Positions 10,101 through 17,762 of a stretch of DNA of 64,000 nucleotides are shown one piece after another. The notes under the pieces were generated by a model. The model was not told the DNA's origin. It worked only from the letters and a program-made list of their open reading frames with translations, and made no database searches. Each line of letters starts with the position of its first letter. The stretch's first letter is position 1. The position numbers were made by a program, and so were the translations under genes. The stretch lies in the NCBI RefSeq assembly GCF_012062845.1, contig NZ_WWNB01000008.1, forward strand, positions 1 to 64,000, read 5' to 3'. This DNA is from Halomonas salinarum. Lineage in GTDB: Bacteria > Pseudomonadota > Gammaproteobacteria > Pseudomonadales > Halomonadaceae.

Positions 10101-11019
10101 CCCACGCTACCTGAGGTTGGCCGACTATGCGCGAGCCTGCTGCGAATATTGGGCGGGGAGCATTCGTCAGGCGTGCGCTCACCTGGAAGAGGTCGATCCC
10201 CTTCACCAGCCGATGATGATCGAATGGCTGCCGTTCTCGGATCACCCCCAGGTGGCCGCTGCCTGTTATCAGGGCTGGGCATTGTGCCTGCGAGGCGACT
10301 ATCGCCGGGCCGAGGCGCAGGCCGAGGCGGCGATCCGCCTTGCTGAAAGCTTCAACCATCCCGGTTCACTTGCCATGGCCTTGATGTATGCCGCTGCCGT
10401 CTATCGCCAGCTGGGGCATGTTCACCTGGTCAGTCGGCGTGCGCAGCGTGCCTTCGAGCTGACCGGCACCCCGGACCTGCACCTGTGGCAGATGTCGTCG
10501 CAGAGCCTTTTGGGCTGGGAGCGTGCCTTGTCGGGAGATCGTGAGGGGCTCAAGGTGATCGAGACCTGCATGGAAGAGTTCGATGCTATCTCAGGGCGTC
10601 ATCGCTACCAGACGCCGATGCTGTGGTGGGTCGATGCCCTGGTGGCGTGTGAAGAGTTCGAGCGGGCCGAAGACTATCTCGATCAGTGCTTGCTGGTGGC
10701 ACAGGAGCGTAGTTCGCTTTACATGCCTGAGCTGGCACTTCAACTGGCGCGTGTTCGCCAGCGACTGGGGCACCCGGTCGAGGAAGTGCGTCGTCTGACC
10801 GAGCAGGCGCTGGAGCAGGCCCGCGAGCACGATAACCTCCATCAACAGTTGAATGCGCTGGAACTGTGGCTGACGCTGGTCGACCCGCAGGACCTGGCCG
10901 CGAAAGAGGCGTTCCGCCAGCTGTTAAGTGTGGTCAGCATCAGCGATGCACCGGTGCTCATGCGTTGGCGAACACTGCTGGATCATCGCCTGGCAGCACC
11001 GGCCCGCGCCGAAAGCTAG
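7117..11019 (+). CDS. Giant multidomain regulator: winged helix/BTAD, cyclase-like, AAA ATPase and TPR
   Basis: 1300 residues, cytoplasmic, with no membrane segment. Residues 1-100 resemble an OmpR-type winged helix (FSYDKVKALLVYLLLHDQPV, then LAELLWPD and NLRHALHCLRQSLG). Residues 100-240 look like the bacterial transcriptional activator domain (BTAD) of SARP regulators. About 270-450 resembles a class III nucleotidyl cyclase domain (FTLAAGLNSGRVVYVP and VTQRSLDLMSAADGSELVIS) but the metal-binding Asp residues are not evident, so it is probably inactive. About 460-800 is a STAND/AAA ATPase with Walker A GPSGMGKSA (near 495) and Walker B LVLMLDDLQWLDE (near 614). About 850-1290 is TPR-like helical repeats. 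It is probably a signal-integrating transcription factor; its target genes and inducer are unknown. A bidirectional-looking terminator follows. Confidence 0.8.
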   Translation: MREPSVNEQLALFGHFSLNLGEDCLTQFSYDKVKALLVYLLLHDQPVNRATLAELLWPDQGLSSGRTNLRHALHCLRQSLGDEADQVLVVSRQTIAFKLPKSWAFDLHELQDLLDGVASIPNLEAILDAYRGDLVEELQLSSCSEFQRWLLQVRNEWRQRVIAFAETVIDEHDDVPESLLRTLVSRFSGYGPFHECLVRQLAEQGQLAAAHEEYNAYLQLLALSGQQPELSFLQLARYWSESQSELSPITHQGAFSRAVAADSAPLQEDEIEQRQLSVMAIRLKLEGDWQDRAETCACLRLQIELLRWLEEQCHHLGGFWLTGATGGLGLACFGTHGPAHQLAELVALYEHCRTALPEESQRRWSGEGNTPTFTLAAGLNSGRVVYVPERQLVDPLGQVTQRSLDLMSAADGSELVISHESSQHMPPALDLQPRLTSRLVTCDGRIQLRALVLGENEGGRDALPPSLVGRESDLRKLRDALARAGIGLRQSVLVRGPSGMGKSALMVAFRQLEQSREAAICWQPATRMAAQTPYSVARMLLRWHLKEELSESLLDEVLAGHPALEMDDNQRRLLAEALGICHSDETDLTQSGEAVELVARLLQQLIEDLTQDRPLVLMLDDLQWLDEPSYKLLAALQTRLPINCPLLLVASHHGRESLPSKLHWDQQITLGRLDNQQSSNLLSQLARRYHLHLSPRLRNQLIERCDGVPLYLQEICRRLDMERREGRSVQIDELPQGLLGLLASRIDQLDADREVAQIAAVLGRQFRVDFLMECSGWESVRLKQALEQMLRLEVIEPCTSSSECEYQFSHQLLQEAAYLSCPRDVRVSIHRQVVSLIEERFPIWISRHPGDFATHLRRSGDYARGARYFELAAREALKVSANRTALKMADEGLASLRQVEDCAEREISLLTVRGQAAFAMEGHASPTAHECFVRARDLLSAQQASDKDQADDEADLEQRFLVKWGLWVGCSQRHAHADAFSLASQLAGLAARLEDPRYLRLADYARACCEYWAGSIRQACAHLEEVDPLHQPMMIEWLPFSDHPQVAAACYQGWALCLRGDYRRAEAQAEAAIRLAESFNHPGSLAMALMYAAAVYRQLGHVHLVSRRAQRAFELTGTPDLHLWQMSSQSLLGWERALSGDREGLKVIETCMEEFDAISGRHRYQTPMLWWVDALVACEEFERAEDYLDQCLLVAQERSSLYMPELALQLARVRQRLGHPVEEVRRLTEQALEQAREHDNLHQQLNALELWLTLVDPQDLAAKEAFRQLLSVVSISDAPVLMRWRTLLDHRLAAPARAES

Positions 11020-11057
11020 TCGGTCAGGTGCGTCAGTAGCGCTCTCCGGCATAGAAA

Positions 11058-11095
11058 GAAAAACGGCCCATCTGCTTGGCGGATGGGCCGTTTTG
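11058..11095 (+). terminator. Terminator between the large regulator and ykgJ (may act both ways)
   Basis: Stem ACGGCCCATC/GATGGGCCGT (10 bp) followed by TTTT on the plus strand, with an A-rich stretch upstream that gives T's on the minus strand. It lies between two convergent genes. Confidence 0.75.
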
Positions 11096-11150
11096 TGTCG
11101 GGCGTGAAAGTACCGCTATGTAAAGCACGACTATGTAACGTACTACTACG

Positions 11151-11498
11151 TCACGTCAGGGCTTCCCACTCGGCGATTCGCTCCAGCGCTTGGTCGCGAT
11201 GGTCGCCGCAGAGCTCAGGGTCAAAATCGAAGCGTGCACAGACGGCGGGTCGACTGGGGTCACCGAACAGTCGACAGAGGTTGTCGTCATCGAGCTGCAC
11301 GCAGCGAACGCCTGCCGGTTTGCCCCTCGGCATGCCAGGAATGGGGGAGCTGATCGAGGGCGCGATGCAGCAGGCCCCACAGCCAGGCCGACAACCGCCC
11401 TCGGCCTGGTCGGTGCCTGCAGGTGGGGCAGCATCGGTTTGCGTCGCTTCGGATATGGCGTCGGAAGCGACCTTGCGGCTGGCAATCAATCGGCTCAT
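11151..11498 (-). CDS. YkgJ-family cysteine cluster protein
   Basis: 115 residues with the CxxCxxCC-type cluster: CRPGCGACCIAPSISSPI, then MPRGKPAGVRCVQLDD, LCRLFGDPSRPAVCARF. These conserved cysteines define the YkgJ/UPF0153 family, thought to bind zinc or an Fe-S cluster; the biochemical role is unknown. The N-terminal 35 residues are variable. Its ATG overlaps the stop of the queD-like gene (ATGA), so it is translationally coupled as the last gene of the que operon. That placement hints at a link with 7-deazaguanine or pterin metabolism, but this is inference. Confidence 0.88.
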   Translation of the reverse strand: MSRLIASRKVASDAISEATQTDAAPPAGTDQAEGGCRPGCGACCIAPSISSPIPGMPRGKPAGVRCVQLDDDNLCRLFGDPSRPAVCARFDFDPELCGDHRDQALERIAEWEALT

Positions 11499-12340
11499 GG
11501 GGTGCGCTCCGCGATGGCTCCCTTGCCGATGCCCTCGAAGGCCTGAACGCGCGTCACTTGACCGGTTTCACGGGTTATCTCATCGGCGAGCCAGGCGGCG
11601 ATCTGCTCGATGGTCGTGGCGGTTGGCAGGATCATGCAGCGCTCAAGGGGCAGCATCAGGAAGAAGTCGCCCTGGGGCGCGCGGTAGCGGGTTGTCAGCA
11701 TCCCCTGAGCCGTCAGCTCGTGGTTATCCTCGATATCACTTTTATCGACCAGGTAACGATCGGCCAGGCGCTCGGCCCATTCGGCCTCAAGTGCCGGAGC
11801 GCGAATGCCGTCCTGCCAGATATGGAGCGGCGAACGGTGGCCGTGGGCGATGCGCTGGCAGTTGCCGTCATGGCGGCGCAGGCCGTGGCTGTAGGTGTAG
11901 GCAGCACCAGAGAGCGGTTCATCCTGAAAGCTCAGGCGTATCGCACTGACCCGCGGCGGTGGCTGGCGCATCATCTCCTCGGCGAAGCGCTCGGCGAGGT
12001 CTGACGGGTTGATCTGTGCAGCGGGCACCAGGGTGAAGGCCTGATGCGGGCCGCGCACCTCCATGGCGTAGGGGGTGGTGGCGCGGATGGCGAGGCCTTC
12101 GGGACATTCGCTGACCGTTATACCTGGTGCGTCAATGGGAACGATCAGGGTGTGGTCGGCGCCGTCATCCAGCCGCGACTTGATCCACGGTTTGACGTGG
12201 CCAAAGTCGAACAGCATGCCATCCTCGCCCAGCTCACCGTCGAGCTCGGCACTGACCTGCCAGCTGACACCGATGAGACCGCGGTGAGGGCACCACAGCG
12301 AGGCGTCGAGCTGAGTCAGCCCATTGACGAATAGCGTCAT
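11495..12340 (-). CDS. Two-domain 6-carboxytetrahydropterin synthase-like protein (QueD family)
   Basis: 281 residues, about twice the length of classical QueD. The first half has the T-fold motif GMLFDFGHVKPWIKSRLD followed by ADHTLIVP, equivalent to the family's DF..LK...LDH segment with catalytic Asp-His. Its zinc-binding His-rich loop is missing (GLIGVSW where HGHS is expected). The second half has a His in YSHGL, GNCQRIAHGHR with the catalytic Cys and zinc His pair, and a C-terminal PTATTIEQIAAWL...FEGIGKG segment. The two T-folds thus appear to carry complementary parts of the active site. The expected reaction is conversion of dihydroneopterin triphosphate to 6-carboxytetrahydropterin, before QueE. 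Start chosen at the ATGA overlap with queE. Confidence 0.8.
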   Translation of the reverse strand: MTLFVNGLTQLDASLWCPHRGLIGVSWQVSAELDGELGEDGMLFDFGHVKPWIKSRLDDGADHTLIVPIDAPGITVSECPEGLAIRATTPYAMEVRGPHQAFTLVPAAQINPSDLAERFAEEMMRQPPPRVSAIRLSFQDEPLSGAAYTYSHGLRRHDGNCQRIAHGHRSPLHIWQDGIRAPALEAEWAERLADRYLVDKSDIEDNHELTAQGMLTTRYRAPQGDFFLMLPLERCMILPTATTIEQIAAWLADEITRETGQVTRVQAFEGIGKGAIAERTP

Positions 12341-12981
12341 CAGTCGATCCCCGCAATCTTGTGAGTCTGCAGTGAGAGCTGCCATTGGGGGGCGCCCAGG
12401 CAGTAGTCGACGACATCGGCCATGGTGTTGCCGTCACCTCCCAGTGGTCCAAGGTCCATGGGTTGCAGATAGAAATAATCAAAGTTGAGCCCGTCGAAAC
12501 GCGCGGGCGGGGCATCCTGTTGCGGAAAGACCAGCTTGAGCTCGTTGCCAGCGGTGATGGCGAGGGTGGTGTTGCCCTTGGGACTGACGCATAGCCAATC
12601 GATACCGGCTGGCGGCGTCAGCGTGCCGTTGGTCTCCACGGCGATTTCGTAACCGCGGGCATGCAGGGCCTCGATAAGAGGCGTATCCAGCTGTAGCAGC
12701 GGTTCACCGCCTGTAAACACCACATAGCGACGCCCGCCCGGTACATCTGGCCACAGGGTCGCCAGATGATCGGCAAGCGAATCGGCGTCATGAAAGCGAC
12801 CGCCGTTCTGACCGTCGGTGCCAATGAAATCGGTATCGCAGAAGCGGCAGGCGCTACTCGCTCGATCCTTCTCGCGCCCCGACCAGAGATTGCAGCCGGC
12901 AAAGCGGCAGAAGACGCTGGCACGGCCGGCCCGGGCCCCTTCGCCCTGCAGGGTATAGAAGGCCTCCTTGACGCTATACAT
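12340..12981 (-). CDS. queE: 7-carboxy-7-deazaguanine synthase
   Basis: 213 residues, radical-SAM enzyme converting 6-carboxytetrahydropterin to 7-carboxy-7-deazaguanine for queuosine synthesis. N-terminus MYSVKEAFYTLQGEG is family-typical. The cluster cysteines are in CNLWSG and ACRFCDTDF, with a longer C-x14-C-x2-C spacing than the classical CX3CX2C; this variant is common in proteobacterial QueE. SAM-binding features VVFTGGEPLLQ and AVETNGT are present. It overlaps queC by 8 nt and the QueD-like gene by 4 nt. Start at 12981 was preferred to the longer upstream reading, which runs antisense-like through queC. Confidence 0.95.
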   Translation of the reverse strand: MYSVKEAFYTLQGEGARAGRASVFCRFAGCNLWSGREKDRASSACRFCDTDFIGTDGQNGGRFHDADSLADHLATLWPDVPGGRRYVVFTGGEPLLQLDTPLIEALHARGYEIAVETNGTLTPPAGIDWLCVSPKGNTTLAITAGNELKLVFPQQDAPPARFDGLNFDYFYLQPMDLGPLGGDGNTMADVVDYCLGAPQWQLSLQTHKIAGID

Positions 12982-13756
12982 GGCTCGGTCCTTCGACAGG
13001 CCCGTCGCTCGGGTCTTTGTTTCTGTCTGCGGCGGCATCGGCCTGAGCTGGCGCGTTGGCGTTTGCGCCAGTTCCCGGGCGCTGTGAGGCGTACTCCAAC
13101 GGGTCGTCTTGGCCGTGGTGCGCAAAGGCAGCCAAGCGCTCGCGGCAGCTGCCGCAGTCGCCACAGGCTAGGGCCGCGCCCAGGTAGCAGGTCCAGGTCT
13201 TGGCGTAGTCGAGTCCCATGGCGAGGCCGTCGGCCAGAATCTCGGCCTTGCCCTTGTGCAGGTAGGGCGCCTCGATGGTCACCGGCGAGAAGTTGGCGAT
13301 GGCGGCGACGGCGTTCATCTTTTCGACAAACTCCGGCCGGCAATCCGGGTAGAGCACATGATCGCCGCCGTGGGCGCCATAGAAGACGCGGTCGGCACCG
13401 ATGTTTACCGCCTGGGCAATGGCCAGCGACAGCAGAATCATGTTGCGGTTCGGCACCACGGTGGCGCTCAGATTGTCGGCATCGTAGTCACCGCCAGGCA
13501 GTGCCTGGGAGGCGTCCGTCAGGGCGGAGCTGTCGATCAGGCCATGGATGGCGCGGATATCGACGATCTGATGGGCGATCCCGAGCTCCTCGCATACCTG
13601 TTTGGCGGTATCGAGTTCGCGTGCGTGACGCTGTCCGTAATTGAACGAGAGCGCGTGGAGCTCGTAACCCTCGCGGCGGGCCCGGTGCAGCACCGTATAG
13701 GAGTCCATGCCGCCGGAGTAGATCACCACGGCACGGGGGACTGATGAGGAGGTCAT
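12974..13756 (-). CDS. queC: 7-cyano-7-deazaguanine synthase
   Basis: 260 residues. QueC uses ATP and ammonia to turn 7-carboxy-7-deazaguanine into preQ0, the last step of this operon's pathway. The PP-loop SGGMDSYTVLHRA is near residue 14. VPNRNMILLSLAIA and GAHGGDHVLYPDCRPEFV are family signatures. Zinc cysteines are in CYLGAALACGDCGSCRER. The C-terminal 40 residues (Ala/Asp-rich, NANAPAQADAAADRNKD) are an unusual extension beyond the folded domain. First gene of a four-gene overlapping operon. Start ATG at 13756 has GGAAC upstream; the longer frame beginning at 13879 lacks family similarity. Confidence 0.95.
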   Translation of the reverse strand: MTSSSVPRAVVIYSGGMDSYTVLHRARREGYELHALSFNYGQRHARELDTAKQVCEELGIAHQIVDIRAIHGLIDSSALTDASQALPGGDYDADNLSATVVPNRNMILLSLAIAQAVNIGADRVFYGAHGGDHVLYPDCRPEFVEKMNAVAAIANFSPVTIEAPYLHKGKAEILADGLAMGLDYAKTWTCYLGAALACGDCGSCRERLAAFAHHGQDDPLEYASQRPGTGANANAPAQADAAADRNKDPSDGPVEGPSHV

Positions 13757-13833
13757 GGGGAGTTCCTTCGGAGAATTTGTTACGGCCGGCCTGGCGGCGC
13801 GGACGCCCGGGATCCGGTCCGGGCGAGTTGCGC

Positions 13834-13862
13834 ATTGTAGAGATTGCCAGCGTTGCTGGCCA
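13834..13862 (-). promoter_or_regulatory. Candidate sigma-70 promoter for the queC operon
   Basis: Minus strand TGGCCA (-35, four of six), 17-bp spacer, TACAAT (-10, five of six), giving a leader of about 70 nt. No preQ1 riboswitch-like element was recognised in the leader. Confidence 0.4.
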
Positions 13863-13953
13863 TAGCGGGCGGTTGTCACTGCGTCGACATGCGTTCGACA
13901 TGGTCACGTCATGACGGATGTGCAGGATATCGAGAACACCGGAGGAGACCCCG

Positions 13954-15666
13954 ATGCTCGATATAGAACGCCTGATTGATGACAAATACCCTGCGTTCAA
14001 TAGCCGCGCGGCCGTGATGCGCCAGCCCGCCATGGGACTGTTGCGCCGTCTGATGCATGAGGATGAAGTCAATGACTTCCTGGCATTGCACCAGGACGCG
14101 GGCCCCTTCGAATTCATCGATCATGTTCTGGAGCACTTCCGCTTCAGTTACCTGGTCTCGGCACGTGAGCGTTGCAACATCCCGAGTGAGGGGCGGGTGG
14201 TGATCGTCGCCAACCATCCGCTGGGCACCCTGGATGGCCTGGCGCTGCTCAAGTTGGTCGGTGAGGTGCGCCGAGACGTCAAGGTGATGGTCAACGACCT
14301 GCTCTGGGAGTTCGTGCCGCTGCGCCCCTTGTTGCTGCCCGTCGATAACCTGACCGGCAAGGGTTACCGCCAGACCGCCCGCGCCGGCAGCGAGGCGCTG
14401 ATGGCCGAGCAGGCGGTCATCGTCTTTCCCGCGGGCGAGGTATCTCGGGCGGGGCCCGCCGGCATTAAAGATGGCCCTTGGCTCAGCGGCTTCCTGCACC
14501 TGGCCCGCAAGACCAATGCCCCGATTCTGCCGGTGCATATAGGCGGACGTAATTCGGCACTTTTCTATTCGCTGTCGATGATCTACCGGCCACTGGGCGG
14601 TCTGCTGCTGGTCAACGAGATGTTCAAGAAGCACGCCATGGACCTGCCGATCCGTGTCGGCGAGCCTATTCCCCTGACCCGCTTCGATTTGCCGGGGTTG
14701 GCCAATCGCACCAAGCTCAAACTGTTACGCAAGCATGTTTATCGGCTGGCCAGGAACAAGACACCGCTGTTCGAGACCGAGCGGCCGATCGCCCACCCGG
14801 AGCCGCGCCAGGCGTTGCGTGCCGAGCTGGAGGAAGCGCAGTGTCTGGGAACGACCAAGGAGGGCATGCGGATTCTATTGCACGAGTATCGCGCGGATTC
14901 CGTGGTGATGCGTGAACTGGGACGACTTCGTGAGCTGACCTTCCGGCGGGTGGGTGAGGGGACCGGTGAGAGCCGCGACCTGGATGACTATGATCGTCAT
15001 TATCAGCATCTGCTGGTCTGGGACGACAAGACCATGGAGATCGCTGGCGCCTACCGCCTGACAAGAGTCAATGGCGTATTGAACACGCATGGCGTCGAAG
15101 GTCTTTATTCGGCGTCACTGTTCGACTGTTCAGAGAACTGGTTGGCAAGCGTCGGTGAGGGTATCGAGCTTGGGCGCAGCTTTGTGCAGCCCAGGTACTG
15201 GGGGCGTCGCAGCCTGGATCTGCTGTGGCATGGCATCGGTGCCTACTTGAAAGCCAACCCGTCGATCGCCTGGATGATCGGGCCGGTATCGCTATCCAAT
15301 GCCATTCCGCGTGCCGCACTGGAGCTGCTGGTGTATTTCTTCCAGCATTATTACGGTACCAGAGACGTCGGCGTGCGAGCTCGTGCGCCATTCCGTGTAT
15401 CTTCAGCCGTTGCGGACGAAGCTAAGGTATTGTTCTGCCACGATGATGTGGCGGCCGACTTCAAGATACTCAAGCGACAGTTAGGCATGCATGGCGTGAC
15501 AGTGCCGGCCCTCTATAAGCATTACACCGATCTTTGCTTACCCGGTGGTGTACAGTTTCTGGATTTCAGCGTCGATGCCGACTTCGGTTACTGCGTGGAT
15601 GGCCTGGTACGGGTAGAAGTTGCCCGGGTAAAGGCAAAAAAGCGGCTGCGATATCTGGGCGAGTGA
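13954..15666 (+). CDS. olsF: Bifunctional ornithine lipid synthase, OlsF type
   Basis: 570 residues. The N-terminal half is a PlsC-like O-acyltransferase: ANHPLGTLDGLALL near residue 86 and FPAGEVSR near 157. The C-terminal half is an OlsB/hemolysin-type GNAT-fold N-acyltransferase, with TFRRVGEG, a YDRHYQHLLVWD segment and IELGRSFVQPRYWGRRSLDL. In the known OlsF enzyme the C-terminal part makes lyso-ornithine lipid from ornithine and the N-terminal part adds the second acyl chain. The product is a phosphate-free membrane lipid, useful under phosphate limitation or salt stress. Start ATG follows GGAGGAG. Divergent from queC. Symbol rests on domain order and length. Confidence 0.8.
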   Translation: MLDIERLIDDKYPAFNSRAAVMRQPAMGLLRRLMHEDEVNDFLALHQDAGPFEFIDHVLEHFRFSYLVSARERCNIPSEGRVVIVANHPLGTLDGLALLKLVGEVRRDVKVMVNDLLWEFVPLRPLLLPVDNLTGKGYRQTARAGSEALMAEQAVIVFPAGEVSRAGPAGIKDGPWLSGFLHLARKTNAPILPVHIGGRNSALFYSLSMIYRPLGGLLLVNEMFKKHAMDLPIRVGEPIPLTRFDLPGLANRTKLKLLRKHVYRLARNKTPLFETERPIAHPEPRQALRAELEEAQCLGTTKEGMRILLHEYRADSVVMRELGRLRELTFRRVGEGTGESRDLDDYDRHYQHLLVWDDKTMEIAGAYRLTRVNGVLNTHGVEGLYSASLFDCSENWLASVGEGIELGRSFVQPRYWGRRSLDLLWHGIGAYLKANPSIAWMIGPVSLSNAIPRAALELLVYFFQHYYGTRDVGVRARAPFRVSSAVADEAKVLFCHDDVAADFKILKRQLGMHGVTVPALYKHYTDLCLPGGVQFLDFSVDADFGYCVDGLVRVEVARVKAKKRLRYLGE

Positions 15667-15900
15667 CCTTGGTCGCTTGGTCATGATGCAGTAAAGCGGC
15701 GCTTGGAGAAGGTGGGACGCGCAGGTCGGTCAAACAACGAGTCGACGAGGGTGGTTAGCACGACGAGCCAAGTCATGTTCTTGAGTGTGATGGGTTGGTC
15801 GCTCGCTGGAGGCGATGCGCCGTTAGCGGTTGAAGGCTGGTCTTGGCGAGGTGAGCTGGTTACCCTCAGGGTTTGTGCGCACCAGCGACAGGATCTCGAT

Positions 15901-16311
15901 ATGGCCACCATCGAACATAGCGCGACATTGCCGGCGACGCCGGAGCGGGTCTTCGAGCTACTTGAACGTGTCGAAGACTTTGCGGACTACTCCGATTTGA
16001 TTAAATCCATCGAATCGTTGGGTGATAAGCGTTATCGCTGGTATGTCAGGGCGGTTGGCGTCGATTGGGCCTTTGATGTGGCGATCACGGAGTCTCGCGC
16101 GCCGGAGCGTTTGGCATGGGAGTCGATCGATGGGGTGCAGAATCAGGGCTGTTATCGGCTGACGCCAGTACCCGAGGGCACACTAGTGACGCTGACGCTT
16201 GATTACGAGATCAAGAATCGCCTGCTGGAAAGGGCCGTCAACAAGGCGGCCCGTCCCCTGGTGAACAAAGTCAGTCGTCAGATCCTTGAGCGAGTCGAGG
16301 CGCGGCTATGA
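15901..16311 (+). CDS. SRPBCC (START-like/polyketide cyclase) family protein
   Basis: 136 residues starting MATIEHSATLPATPERVFEL, typical of SRPBCC proteins where the first strand is followed by P..VFE. A helix-grip fold is suggested by FADYSDLIKSIESLGD, WAFDVAITESRAPERLAWESID and the C-terminal helix VNKVSRQILERVEARL. The family binds hydrophobic ligands, and examples include CoQ10-binding Coq10/RatA proteins. This one is closer to the general cyclase/dehydrase group than to RatA. The ATG has AGGA upstream; the longer in-frame extension has no clear ribosome-binding site. About 235 bp separate it from olsF. Confidence 0.75.
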   Translation: MATIEHSATLPATPERVFELLERVEDFADYSDLIKSIESLGDKRYRWYVRAVGVDWAFDVAITESRAPERLAWESIDGVQNQGCYRLTPVPEGTLVTLTLDYEIKNRLLERAVNKAARPLVNKVSRQILERVEARL

Positions 16312-16336
16312 CCCGCCACACTCAGCTTCTATTGGC

Positions 16337-16573
16337 TCATCCCTTGCGTAGTGCAGCGTTGAGCTGATCGACCACCTCAGCCCAGTCAGCGTCTTCTTCC
16401 AGAGAGCCGCGAATCAACTCTGCCTGCCCCCGGTTCCAGAAGGGGGCCTCGGCCAGACCCACGTCGTCGGGTAATGGTGCATGCTGCTCGATGAACGCCT
16501 GGATAGAGGCGTTGTCGGCAGGCAGGCCGAGCTGTTCGAAGAGTTCACTGAAAGGGTGTACGGCGTGTTCCAT
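16337..16573 (-). CDS. DUF2789 family protein
   Basis: 78 residues, start MEHAVHPFSELFEQLGLP, preceded by AAGGAG. It matches the DUF2789 pattern: FSELFEQLGLPAD, IQAFIEQHAPLPD, APFWNRGQAELIRGSLEEDADWAEVVDQLN. It is a small acidic helical protein found in many gammaproteobacteria; function unknown. Convergent with the SRPBCC gene, with only 25 bp between the stops. Confidence 0.85.
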   Translation of the reverse strand: MEHAVHPFSELFEQLGLPADNASIQAFIEQHAPLPDDVGLAEAPFWNRGQAELIRGSLEEDADWAEVVDQLNAALRKG

Positions 16574-16699
16574 GGTCTGTCTCCTTGTGGCGGAAACCGT
16601 CTTGGACGTTTCCCGTATTTCAAGCACCTGGTGCGCTCATCTTGCCATGCCAACGGCGTTGAATGTGATCCTCGTGTTGCGCTGTGTGGCAGGCGTTGA

Positions 16700-17743
16700 T
16701 CAGCGCTCTCCGGTAAGGCTGGTCAGGAACTGCCTTTTCCTGTCTGCGTCGCTCAATGGCTTGGCCAGCAGGTGGATCAGCTTTGTCATGGCGGCCTCGG
16801 GGGTCATGTCATCGCCAGACAGCACGTCTGCGTCTGCAAGCCCCTGGCCAGCCGCATAGGCACCAATCTCGATGCGCCCATGCGGACATTGACTGATGGC
16901 CGCCACCAACTTGCCTTCTCCGTTGGCTTGGGCCAACACCTCGATGAGTGCCGGGTCGTCGGCGATATTGCCTCCCCCCCAGACTTCGAGCAGTGCGCCC
17001 TTGACGGTATCGTCGAGCAGTAGTGCGCCAAGCTGTCGTGCGGTGATGCCCGGCCAAAGCGCAATCCGTACCACCGGTGATGGGCCTAGTGCCCAGTAGT
17101 CCGGGAGCTCGAACCGCTGAGCACCCCGCTGGTGTTCGCCAAGGCCGCGGCCGGGATAGAGTACCGACAAACCGTCGACCATTTCGCCGAGGAGAGGATA
17201 GTTGGGGCTGGTGAAGGCATCCTCGGCCTGTGTTTGCCATTTGCGGGCACGTACGCCTCGCAGTAAGCACCCTGCGAAGTAGAGGGCCACTTCCTGAAGC
17301 GCTGGTAGGGCGGCGAAGCGCAAGGCGCCTTCGATATTTGAAAGGGCATCACTCCCCTTGGATTCCAGTGGATGCATGGCACCCGTGACCACGACGGGTT
17401 TGTCGATGCCTTGGAGCTGAAAGGCCAGGCTACTGGCGGTCCAGCTCAGCGTGTCAGTGCCGTGGAGTATGACGATGCCCGAATAAGCCTGCTGGTGATC
17501 CTCGATCAGTGCGGCGAGGCTCTGCCAGTCGGCTGGGCAAGCGCTGCTGGAGTCGATGGTTGTCGGGGTTGCCAGGAAGTCGAAGTCGGGTAGGATGGCG
17601 CGCTTTGCCGGCGCCAGGCTTTTAAGGGCATCACGTAGCCGTGTCTCGAAATGCTCGCCCGGAGCGAGGCCGTAAGGCGTCTCGACCATGCCGAGGGTTC
17701 CGCCGGTGTAGATGACCAGTAGCGGGGGGCGCGACGCATGCAT
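16700..17743 (-). CDS. ansA: Type I (cytoplasmic) L-asparaginase
   Basis: 347 residues hydrolysing asparagine to aspartate and ammonia. The first catalytic threonine is in VIYTGGTLGM (near residue 14) and the second in ILHGTDTLSWTAS (near 95), with the lysine in GAMHPLESKGSDALSNIEGAL. No signal peptide, so the cytoplasmic type is inferred. The ATG has AGGAG upstream. It lies 19 bp downstream of the lipoprotein hydrolase gene on the same strand and is probably cotranscribed. Confidence 0.92.
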   Translation of the reverse strand: MHASRPPLLVIYTGGTLGMVETPYGLAPGEHFETRLRDALKSLAPAKRAILPDFDFLATPTTIDSSSACPADWQSLAALIEDHQQAYSGIVILHGTDTLSWTASSLAFQLQGIDKPVVVTGAMHPLESKGSDALSNIEGALRFAALPALQEVALYFAGCLLRGVRARKWQTQAEDAFTSPNYPLLGEMVDGLSVLYPGRGLGEHQRGAQRFELPDYWALGPSPVVRIALWPGITARQLGALLLDDTVKGALLEVWGGGNIADDPALIEVLAQANGEGKLVAAISQCPHGRIEIGAYAAGQGLADADVLSGDDMTPEAAMTKLIHLLAKPLSDADRKRQFLTSLTGER

Positions 17744-17762
17744 GGGAGACTCCTGACATCAG

